A stretch of 51,285 nucleotides of DNA from Krasilnikovozyma curviuscula. Taxonomy: Eukaryota > Basidiomycota > Tremellomycetes > Cystofilobasidiales > Mrakiaceae. The DNA lies in NCBI GenBank assembly GCA_014825775.1, contig MVAQ01000155.1, positions 1 to 51,285 on the forward strand. The letters are read 5' to 3'. The position numbers and the translations under genes were made by a program. The notes below the pieces were generated by a model, which worked only from the letters and a program-made list of their open reading frames with translations, did not search any database and was not told the DNA's origin. Shown piece by piece: positions 43,130-51,285 of this stretch (the stretch's first letter is position 1; every line of letters starts with the position of its first letter).

Positions 43130-44136
43130 CTATGTATTTCCTCCCGTAGAGAGTCCAAGTCCTACGACACTCTTCTCCGATGAAAGCGCTTTGTTTTGAG
43201 TGACCTCGGGCACAGCTTGTTTCAACATGCTCTGGGAATCGTTTCTCACAATGACCTTTGTTTTCAAGAGAGAGAGAACATCTTCTTTCCAAATGCCTTT
43301 GATCTTGATCAAGTCGTGCAGTGCCTCGGGATGTTCGACCAGCATCCACTGCCACTGCAAAACGCACCACTAGCTGTCAATACTAGGTGAATAGTGATGA
43401 TATGTTGAGACATACGTATTGAGTGGCATCACCTGACTTGGGGATGCTAAAAAACTGCGTCTCGCCAATCACAACTCGGAAACCAGGGGAGGAAGCCCCA
43501 AGTTCAAAACAGCCCTGGTGAGGAATGACTTGCGATGTAAATAAGAGCGTTGTTTGACTGGTCAGTGCGGACGCAAATCCCACCTGCTTCGTCGTGAGTT
43601 GTGCTCACCATGAACCATTACTGTGCACCATGGCTTGATAAACCCTTTTGAAGGGGTGACAGTGTACATGCTCTACTCTCGATGACAGAAACGATTAGAT
43701 TGTTATCTGGAAGCTAAAGCCTCATACTGATGGACGCACATGATCAGCATAGCTGCGGTTGATACGATACGCGATATCGTTTTGAGTCTCGTTGATGATG
43801 GCGAAATAGCTCTCACCAGCTGCTGCTCCATTAGAAGCTATAACTAGCATGTGTTATGCAGAGAACAAGTAAGATCTGAGATGACGAGCTTACAGTATGA
43901 ATACATTACGAGATTGGGTCGGCCCCCACTGGAAAGCTCAATAACAGGATCGTAACAGGGAGGAGCATCAGAACCTTTGTAACGTTCAACAAGGTCATTA
44001 GGTGGATCACAACTGTTGGTGGATTTATTCCCTTTGTGAAGCTGGCGATTACAAGGAAAATGCTCGTTAGAACAGGTCCGGCAGATGACCATCACTCGGC
44101 AGGACGATCTACCTTGAAGGTGGAAAACCAGCCCAT
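43130..44136 (-). CDS. MSP-domain protein (gene B)
   Basis: The start is proposed at the ATG at 44136 (MGWFSTFK), with splicing to LHKGNKSTNSCDPPND and PCYDPVIELSSGGRPNLVMY. Later exons give ESYFAIINETQNDIAYRINR and, after the next intron, MYTVTPSKGFIKPWCTVMVH: the strand order and P-x-x-G-x-I-x-P turn of an MSP domain. VIPHQGCFELGASSP and WQWMLVEHPEALHDLIKIKG follow, and the C-terminus is acidic/Ser-rich to a stop at 43130. It is weakly similar in layout to gene A but diverged. No membrane tail is seen. Exon edges, especially the middle one ending in VMVH, are uncertain. VAP-like FFAT binding is family knowledge only. Confidence 0.65.
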
Positions 44137-44373
44137 CCTACTTAGAGCTCGAGCTCGAGGAAACCGGCACAGTGTAGTTGGAGAGAGAGACGAAGACCCT
44201 TTAAATAGGTGAGAATCGAACCAGATGAAACTTAGGTGAATGGAGAATGAGAAAGGCTATTCACAAGTCGAAACCTAGACCGCCATTCACGGAGCATGGC
44301 AAACATCTTCATAGTTGGGGGAGGATTTATTTTTTAGCTGCAAACAACACTAAATGCAATAACTATATGGATA

Positions 44374-46434
44374 CTATTCCAAGATACCCGACAAAACAAG
44401 CAGACTCTTCTCGCACAAGCACACAACCACATTCTTCGACGCGATCGCTTTTACTCCTAGCAGTGCACCACTAGTATCATCGCCACCAGCCTTCAGTACG
44501 ATCTGTTTGCCATCATTACTACCCTGGGAGTCATAGTAGATAAACAGGTTGCCGCCTGCGCCTTCGGTGTTGGGTGTCTCGAACGCGAGGATCGTGTACG
44601 GCGGCTGTATAGTGTGAAGGATGAAACGGGTGTCACGCTTCGAACTGAGAACGTATGAGAGAGCTGGGAGGGTGGAGGAGTGGATGAAAGAATTAGATGA
44701 GACTGATGTTGGTGGTGAAAAGATAAGACCGTCCAGCTGTTGATCGAGAAACAACGGCATAAGTGACGTTTTATTAGTACGGGTGGATTATGAAAAGCAC
44801 TCACCGACTGTTTGATGAGGACTGGAGGGGCACCGCTCTTGAGATCTTTCGTCGGAACTAGCGGTTTACCCAACAAGACCTCTCTCGCTCCCTCTCTTCC
44901 CGCAATAGTACAGCTCACATTTCCTCCTTCGCCAAGAACTCCATCGCCGCCAACGAATGTCCAGTAGACATCGTTCCCGCCTTTCGCTGGTCCATCGATA
45001 GCCAAGCCCTCATCGTCGCCTTCGTCGTCGATATCCATCTCTTCTCTGAGCAGCGAGGAGATGCCACCAGGAAGCAAGTCGGGGATTTCCGCAATTCTAT
45101 CATCCTTCTCGTTGTCTTCGTCGGATGTGAACTTGGACAGGTTGTCGCGGATGTTCGAGGCATCTGTTTCGAGCAGCGTTTCGAGAGGCTGTTCGTAGGT
45201 TAGGCCGGTGGAGGATTCGACGTCCGTGAATACAGTAGGCCACCTGGTTTTGGAATTAGATTTGAATATTTCAACAGTCAAAATCCCATCCGACTTATCG
45301 TACGTCCAAGTCGATTCTGATGATTTGATGGAGTCCCACCAGGTGCGTTCCTCAAAACCCGCAAGAGGTGAGCCGTCGATTTTAATGCTGATTTGCTTCG
45401 GTAAAAGAGATATAGAGATGGACTTTGTTGTGATATCAGGGATGAGGGAGATAGTGAGTGTGAGGGAATCTGAACTTTGAGTCCAGCTGTACGCAGTGGT
45501 AGCATGTTTGAGAGGCAGCGCAGACTGACCCTCCATCGGGACATCTCCGGCCGATGTTGCCGCACCGCCAAGCGAGTAAGTTGATGTTGATCCCAAAATG
45601 AAGCGACCTTCAGAGTAATAGGCATAGCTCGGCACGTCAGAGCCACTCACAGTCCACATCACCTTCAACTTCTTCCCAATTGAAGGTGACGGGGCTATCT
45701 TCACCTGATCACCCTCCTCCAAAATTCCTTCCTCTTCGCTAAAATGACACAACATGAGATCGAAGCCGGAGGATTTACTCCACCCACCACCTTCTCTCTC
45801 ACGAACTGCTGACGAAATCAAGACGAGACGGCTACCGCCAACCCACTCAACCTTGAATGGTCTCAGCTCTCCTTCGTCATCAGTCAATTCGTGGCATGTG
45901 CCCAATGTTCCTGTAAGAGCTGTAGCCGAAGGTTGGAGATGAAGTGGGTACAACCGACCTCTTCCGTCAGAGGCGACATACGTTGTAGGCGAGAGTGAGT
46001 GGATAGAGGGATATTCAGAAGGTGGGGAAGAGGGAGAGTCGTTCGGTGCTGGAATGGAAGGTAGTTGGCAAAAGTTTGGAGTGAGGTCCTGTTGCAAAGG
46101 AGTAAGGTAAGAGGTCAACTCGTGACTTCCACGAAAACCCTTCAGCATGTACACTCACATCATGCAGCTTAGCAGCCCAGCAATCCCATGCCTCATCAAC
46201 CCATGTAACCCATCCCCCGAACCCAGCACCAAGATGGTCGTGTCGGATACGAGATTGGACTTCGTTGAAGCTGAGGGTGGTGTATCCGTGGACTGAGCGA
46301 ACTTGGGTGACTGTCGACGACCCAGGAAGTTTGTAGTTGATTGAGGATACTGAGGGGAGTGAGGTAAGCTTGTAGCTGTTGAACTTGGGATTGTTCAGGC
46401 GTGAGTTGATGGGGAAGATCGGGGCGCTCGCCAT
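44374..46434 (-). CDS. NudC domain-containing protein 1 homolog (CS domain)
   Basis: The start is the ATG at 46434 (MASAPIFPINSRLNNPKFNS); the stop is at 44374-44376. The N-terminal part forms WD-like strands (DSRLHAL-type region, SLSPTTYVASDGRGRLYPLH, FKVEWVGGSRLVLISS). The CS/p23 domain is near residues 270-370: AYSWTQSSDSLTLTISL, ISIKIDGSPLAGFEERTWWD, ESTWTYDKSDGILTVEIFK and TRWPTVF, with the conserved Trp-Trp and P. An acidic stretch follows, then LDGLIFSPPTSVSSN and a C-terminal beta-rich region (FILHTIQPPYTILAFE). This order (beta-propeller halves around a CS domain) is that of NUDCD1, a likely Hsp90 co-chaperone or WD-repeat chaperone. Introns are few: one at 46164 region (donor GTGAGT) and one before the C-terminal exon. 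Confidence 0.8.
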
Positions 46435-46746
46435 AGCTTCGAAGATTTGGGACCAGAAAATTGTCCTGTGGGATACTCTTCCAAACGTTACCAATGAGGA
46501 GGAAAGAAGATACTGGTGACAAGTACTTGACTTTCAGAGATGGGCGTTGGGCTAATGTAGAAAGATGCAATAATTTCTGACGACTTTCGAGAGCTGCATG
46601 CGCACGGGCCAGGTGACAGTGTGTGTGGATGGGCAAACACCTGATCGCAAAAAAAATGTTAATCAAGCCCAATACTCGTTCTACACAATTTTCAACGCTT
46701 CATAACAAAAGGATCAAGCTGACAGAGACGTTTATTCAAATGCAAT

Positions 46747-46751
46747 AAAAA
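46747..46751 (-). terminator. RNA polymerase III terminator
   Basis: A run of five T on the minus strand begins 3 bases after the tRNA discriminator base, the normal RNA polymerase III stop signal. Confidence 0.7.
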
Positions 46752-46753
46752 TC

Positions 46754-46838
46754 TATCAGCGATGAGGTTTGAACTCATGACCTCTTCTGTGTTCACACGG
46801 ATGTGAAAGAAGCGAGATGACCACTACTCCACGCAGAT
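46754..46838 (-). tRNA. tRNA-Val (anticodon CAC), with intron
   Basis: On the minus strand the D arm is GAG TAGTGGTCAT CTC, the anticodon stem CTTCT/AGAAG, and the T arm ATGAG TTCAAAC CTCAT. Within the anticodon loop TTCACA is followed by 12 bases (TCCGTGTGAACA) and then C, the usual place for a tRNA intron after base 37. Without it the loop is TTCACAC, anticodon CAC for valine. The variable loop is 5 bases. The acceptor ends ATCTGCG and CGCTGAT pair in six of seven positions, with a T-T mismatch at the fourth. Length is 85 bases, 73 after intron removal; CCA is not encoded, as expected. Confidence 0.85.
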
Positions 46839-46849
46839 TTCCAAGTGGC

Positions 46850-47975
46850 GAAAATGGCTCTTCATGGTCAGTATGCTAACCCTTAAAAACTGTGTGTCGC
46901 TGTTTGCTCGCTTGACTCCTTGCCTTTTCTTTATTCATGACCAACGATTTCAAGAACATATCAAAATCATCATTCTAGTAATGTGACCGTCAAAGAAACA
47001 TAGTGGAACTGGAATAGGAAGCGCCAGACTGATGATGTGTGAAGCGTGCCCCATGATCCCATCATATAGCAGCCGCAACGATTGCAGCGTGGCTGGAGAA
47101 GACGAAGGAGACAAAATACTGCAACAAATTATACATATCGAAGATGGATGGATGTCAGCGCACACTGTGAAGTCCAGCGACAGAGGGGAAGGGGGCAGTC
47201 AATCTGCGAGAGAAAAACAGCGCTACCAATTTCAGAAAGAGTAGCTAAGTCTTCATCGGTGCTCCTATGAGAGGGTTATTCACTTCTGGTATAGTCTAAG
47301 GAGATTGAGTTCGCTTCTGCGGTGTGATAACACTGTTCGATATTGACACCCACCATCAAAGGTTACCTGTCAAAAGTGGTAAAAACAGGAGAGCAATCGC
47401 ATTGTGAAACGGTTACATGGAGGGTTTCGAGCAGCAAGAACCGGTGGTAGTTCTCATGTCACTATCTATTTCAACGATCGAATCAGAATCATCACCCAGC
47501 ATATCCACTCCAAGCCCAGCAAGCAGCACTGCAGCAGGCATCGAGCTGAGGGCAGAACAAACAAGAGTCGACTGGAACTCATCAGCTGAGGGATCGACGG
47601 TTTCTTAATTTGCGCAAAGAGATAGTACTAGAATCTCTCTGGAGAAGTTTCAGTGGTGGATGGCGTTTGCCAATCGATGGTGTCAAAGCCAGAGTTAAGA
47701 TGACAGTGATCTGTGGTCTGAATAACCTCTTCGCTTTGCCGAAGCTCAATAGAGTCTCTATCTCTATCCCCCTCTCTTCATTTTCTTCGCTAACTTGTTT
47801 GAAAGGTTGAGAAGTGAACGTGATTGATCATCAGAGTACATTATCTTTAGTGAGACCGTTTAGTGAGACGCTGATCTGCAAGCGCCTCATTGCTCTGAGG
47901 CATGTCTTCTAGCTTTGAGTCTGTCACCCTCAAGCCTCACCGGTTCCCTTCTCTCTCTTATCAGGATAAAGGAGG
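46850..47975. other. intergenic region with weak small frames
   Basis: These 1.1 kb between the tRNA and the secreted-protein gene hold no gene I can support. Two plus-strand frames are worth noting: one from the ATG at about 47035 (about 69 codons, MMCEACPMIPSYSS) and one at about 47418 (about 63 codons, Ser/Thr/Glu-rich). Neither has a domain, a signal peptide or clear splice partners. Confidence 0.35.
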
Positions 47976-49558
47976 ATGTTGCTGCTGTACAGGCTTCTAA
48001 TCATTTCTTTCTTCTTATCTTGGGAGGGGAATTGTGGTATGATCCCCATCGTCGGCGCGACGTGACTAACTTCCGTCGCCTTTAATTAACATCGTTTCTT
48101 TCTTGTCCGGGTGCGACACGACGACTAGCACCAAAACTCTCTTCGCCATGGAACTTCCTCGTCAGCAGCTTAAGTAGTTACCAACCATATTCTCTTCTAC
48201 GCTTTGAATTCTTCTTTCCCGTTTAGCTAGCGCCATGTCCTTGTTGTCAAGCTGTGCTTCGTTTGCATTCACCAACCCGAGCTCCTCGAGTGGGACCTTG
48301 TTGACGTTCCCTTCTGGCTCTACTTCCCCGTTCAGTGTAGAGCTGACGGTCAGTCCAAGTTCGCTCTGAGATCTCCCCACATTTTGTTCCCTTTCTCCCA
48401 CTTCACACTCCTTCCTACCTAATTCGCAGCGACTGGCCCTTTAATTGACGAGTAATGTTTTTTTTTCTTGGATACATAGGTCTCTACTACTTCATCTTTC
48501 TGTCAGCTTGCTAACCTCGGGATCTCAGTCCAAAACGGCTACGGGGTGTACGCGTACCCGATTATCTGCGCCAGTTCTGACGGCAGCCAGCTCTTGTGAG
48601 TATCAGTCTCATACAAAATTGCTCTCCTTGCATCCTAGAAAGCGGAGTATTAGGTAGACCGTTGTTCATAGCTGACAGCATGTGTAATATGTGGTTTCCA
48701 ACAGCGATCTCACTTTCACCAACGAGACTAAATCTCAAATTTTGGAGCTCTCATGCGGTACCGAAGGAGAATATTACGACAGAAATGGTGAGTAACATCA
48801 TGGAACGTTCCAACCTACGTTTGATTCGCTGACGTTGCTTGGCCAACTCACAGCGTACCCTCAAGTCACCTACCAGGCATCCTCAGATCCCAATTCATCT
48901 CTCTCGCCAACATACATCTACTCTGGTTTCATCGGACAGTTCAACATTGCGCATACACCGACGCCAAACGATGTCCCTTCCACTCCAGTAACCCAGATCC
49001 CTTGCGCTGCGTTTGCACTGTCTGATCCCGCTCCCAGTTCGTCTCCACCAACGACTGTCGGTGGAATGCCAGAAGATGTTTCTGGTAGCTTCTCTCCAAC
49101 TCTGACTGTAAGTATTTCAAACAGTCTCGTCCTTGTTAAACATCTACCCGCCTGTTGCCAACGTTTATTGCACGCTGGTGATGTGTTCACAGATCACCCC
49201 CACGTCTGTCTACTGCCTCGTCGCCAACCCCAAGATCAACACGTACTTCGGTAACCACGCCGTTCCGGGCTCCGGCTGCACCTTCAATACATCCTCAACC
49301 ATATCTCTGACTCAGGGCGTCCCGACAGTCCTCCCACTCTCGTGTGCCGTCCCAGCGTTCACTGAGACCACGCAGCTCGGTTACCTCGACATCGAGTACG
49401 CGTACGCCAACGCGTCGAATGTCCCCCCGCTGTACTTTGGATCTATTGATCCAGCTGGAGGGTACTATACTCTCACTCACGACAATGCCACTGCTGTAGG
49501 TGGATCGGTACGTCGGAGGTCGACCAGGTTAAAGAAGGTCGCATCGGACAGACTATGA
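47976..49558 (+). CDS. putative secreted protein, unknown family
   Basis: The supported body runs from 48227 to the stop at 49556-49558 over five exons (joins at GTCAGT, GTGAGT, GTGAGT and GTAAGT donors all keep frame). It includes TSSFCQLANLGISVQNGYGV, DLTFTNETKSQILELSC, YPQVTYQASSDPNSSL, and GYLDIEYAYANASNVPPLYF. It is Ser/Thr/Pro-rich with several Cys and N-x-S/T sites. An upstream exon at 47976-48036 (MLLLYRLLIISFFLSWEGNC) would add a signal peptide and an ASA cleavage-like site, using a GTATGA donor and the AG at 48225-48226. If that exon is wrong, the start is the ATG at 48235. The tail RRRSTRLKKVASDRL is basic, with no GPI signal. I do not recognise the family. Confidence 0.6.
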
Positions 49559-49622
49559 TCGTTGGATCTTTCTTCCATTACTTGAATATTAATTTTGTCA
49601 AAGGCGAAGAAAATTAAATACG

Positions 49623-49805
49623 ATGACTGTCTTATCTACTCTCTATGTATTCGAAAGCTGTGCGGTTTCGACGACCTCTTCTTGCTCATTCGACTTCACT
49701 GGGACCCTTGCAATTCCCACTTGTGTAGCTCTCACCCTCTCCGAACAGAGGGAAGGTTTCAAGGAGCCTGCTTGCTGTAACAGCGACACCCTCGATACCT
49801 GCTGA
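49623..49805 (+). CDS. small Cys-rich frame, doubtful
   Basis: A 60-codon ATG-led frame just downstream of the secreted-protein gene: ESCAVSTTSSCSFDF, AIPTCVALTLSE and EPACCNSDTLDTC, with six cysteines. Composition is protein-like and resembles the neighbour's (Ser/Thr, Cys), so it might be a small secreted protein missing its signal exon, a remnant of a duplicate, or part of the neighbour's 3' UTR. No splice partner or signal peptide was found. Confidence 0.2.
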   Translation: MTVLSTLYVFESCAVSTTSSCSFDFTGTLAIPTCVALTLSEQREGFKEPACCNSDTLDTC

Positions 49806-50474
49806 TGAAGTGTCCCGCTCAGTTATTTACCTAACGAAAGTTTCCTACAATTGTTGTGATTCTGGATAGGAGTCTAGGAACCTCAGACCAGTGAGTCAAT
49901 CAGGCAACAGAGAGCACCTTCTACCAGATTTGAACTGGACCTTAACGTCTAAGGTGGACCGCAATCCATATGGGTCGCACTACCCAAATCAATTGTATTT
50001 ACCGCCAGCTACGTTGGGAGGCGCTTGCTTGGCTGCCGACGATTGATGACATTGCTCACAAATGCACCCTACACTTCCCATGCTGCTTGTTGAAACTGAC
50101 CATCACTAGTCTCTGGTGGGATCGGTTCAGCTTCTTTCGAGCTTCGAGCAGTGTCGAAGCACAGCGTGAACGCACATCGGTTTTGTAATCGGTCGGCAGC
50201 GGTGGGCGCCACAAATGGAATACGCTTGGCAGGAGCAACTTTAACCAAGTACACTGACGTTTTTGAAGCTATATTTGCAGTAGAGTAAGGATTTGTTCGA
50301 GATGCTAGTAGTTGTGTTGTAGACCAAAACACCACTTGAAACCTCGTGAGTATAAATATCGATGACGCTTCAATGATAAGATTCTGGTCCGTGGCGCAGT
50401 TCCCATCATACCCTACTAGAAGCTATAAAGACGACCAAGAAACCAGAGGTCTGTCATTACCACCCCACTACAAG
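49806..50474. promoter_or_regulatory. intergenic region with TATA box for the PLD-like gene
   Basis: No gene is seen in these 669 bases. TATAAATA lies at 50351-50358, about 120 bases before the next start codon. Confidence 0.4.
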
Positions 50475-51214
50475 ATGTCTATGATCTCAGAAGACCTATT
50501 CAAGCTCTTCCAAGGGACCGAAACAGTCACATCCCTCGCAGCCCAAGCCCCCAATGAACCCATCTACACCGTTGCTGCGAAACTCTATCCAAGCTCCACC
50601 CATGAAAAGTTACACAAGCTGGCTGAGAAGCTACACATCAGACAGGAGAAAGAAAAGAAGGATATGAATGATGAGATTACTCAGACAGATTTGGAGAGAG
50701 CGGCTCAGTGTGGAAAGTTTCGCAGACCGAGCGACTTGTTTCTGAAGGCAGGTGGACCCATTACTTCAAACACGGCTAGCAATAACACCTCCCTTGTTCC
50801 TTTTCAGATATTCTTGAGAGCCCTCCTCACTCTTGAAAACCATCCTCTCGACGGAATGGTTTCACCACCACTCCTCGGCTCAATGGGTGTCATTCCTCTT
50901 ACCATCATATCTGTAATCCCAGATATCATTCGAGTGAGTGAGACTCTTTCTCTCTGAAATAAAATATTTTTTGACCCAAGCCATTGCAGCACTATGCCGA
51001 TGTGATCGTCCGAGCTGAATCTGAGATTTTCTTTGCGACGAGTACGCCCCCATTTTCTCTTCTCAACCCATCTAACTTACAGATCACTCTTCATATAATT
51101 TTTTAGACTTTTGGGAGACTAGTAGTGCTGCAACGACAATCTGTGACGCTTTCAAAGAGCTCTCCAGACGAACTGGTGCTCAAGACCCGAACAAGAAAGT
51201 TGTAATCAAACTAA
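50475..51214 (+). CDS. PLD-like phosphodiesterase domain protein, 5' part (partial)
   Basis: The gene runs off the right edge. Exons 50475-50933, 50990-51041 and 51107-51214 are seen. The start at 50475 (MSMISEDLFKLFQG) is chosen because the TATA box at 50351 makes the earlier in-frame ATG at about 50370 too close. Visible sequence: EPIYTVAAKLYPSSTHEKLH, LFLKAGGPITSN, GSMGVIPLTIISVIPDIIRH, then HYADVIVRAESEIFFATNFW, ETSSAATTICDAFKELSRR and NKKVVIKL. Strand-helix with A-T-N-F/Y-W-E followed by A-F-K-E-L and V-V-I-K-L is what fungal PLD-superfamily proteins show before the first HKD motif, which would be beyond the window. Assignment is moderate. A 22-base T run ends the window inside the next intron. 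Confidence 0.55.
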
Positions 51215-51263
51215 GTAAATACATCTCTTTTCACTTTTTTCTTCACTATATTAAAAAATGGTG

Positions 51264-51285
51264 TTTTTTTTTTTTTTTTTTTTTT
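51264..51285. repeat. poly-T tract at window end
   Basis: A run of 22 T reaches the last base of the window, within the presumed third intron of the PLD-like gene (after donor GTAAAT at 51215). It may be a natural pyrimidine tract or a contig edge at a homopolymer. Confidence 0.8.

Overview
The window is eukaryotic nuclear DNA from a fungus, most likely a basidiomycete yeast of the Tremellomycetes (Cryptococcus/Kwoniella-like). This rests on many short GT-AG introns (mostly 50-80 nt) that break nearly every gene, compact gene spacing on both strands, and gene content such as a fungal-type GPI transamidase subunit, a GH79 glucuronidase-like enzyme, a GT18-like glycosyltransferase and PLAC8, FIST and NUDCD1 proteins. 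The genus is inference. Most gene models here were built by hand from splice signals and family motifs; exon edges are therefore proposals.

Layout, left to right. 0-6 kb: the start of an SDE2-like gene (runs off the left edge), a tiny membrane protein, and a large BLM/Sgs1-type RecQ helicase. 6.6-13 kb: a MYND zinc-finger protein, the cleavage/polyadenylation factor PCF11 and a bHLH transcription factor. 13-23 kb, all on the minus strand: proteasome ATPase RPT2, an unrecognised protein, GPI transamidase subunit GAB1/PIG-U, a GPI-anchored GH79 enzyme and a 2-oxoglutarate/Fe dioxygenase-like protein. 23-31 kb: a GT18-like glycosyltransferase, a FIST-domain protein, and what looks like one fused gene joining an AIG2/gamma-glutamylcyclotransferase domain to an Egt2-like PLP enzyme. 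31-40 kb: AP-2 alpha (APL3), VPS39/VAM6 and the spliceosomal protein BUD31. 40-47 kb: a PLAC8 protein, two adjacent MSP/VAP-like genes, a NUDCD1-like CS-domain protein and a tRNA-Val(CAC) with an intron. 47-51 kb: a putative secreted protein and the 5' part of a PLD-like gene cut by the right edge.

The region is mostly housekeeping. Unrelated core functions sit side by side (DNA repair, mRNA 3' processing, splicing, proteasome, GPI anchoring, endocytosis, endolysosomal tethering), with no sign of a mobile element, CRISPR array or biosynthetic cluster. The most interesting points concern gene structure: the probable AIG2-Egt2 fusion; micro-exons of 9, 13 and 15 nt; three GC-AG introns; several stop-free introns whose length is a multiple of three; a BUD31 start codon that exists only after splicing; and an RPT2 first coding exon consisting of the ATG alone.
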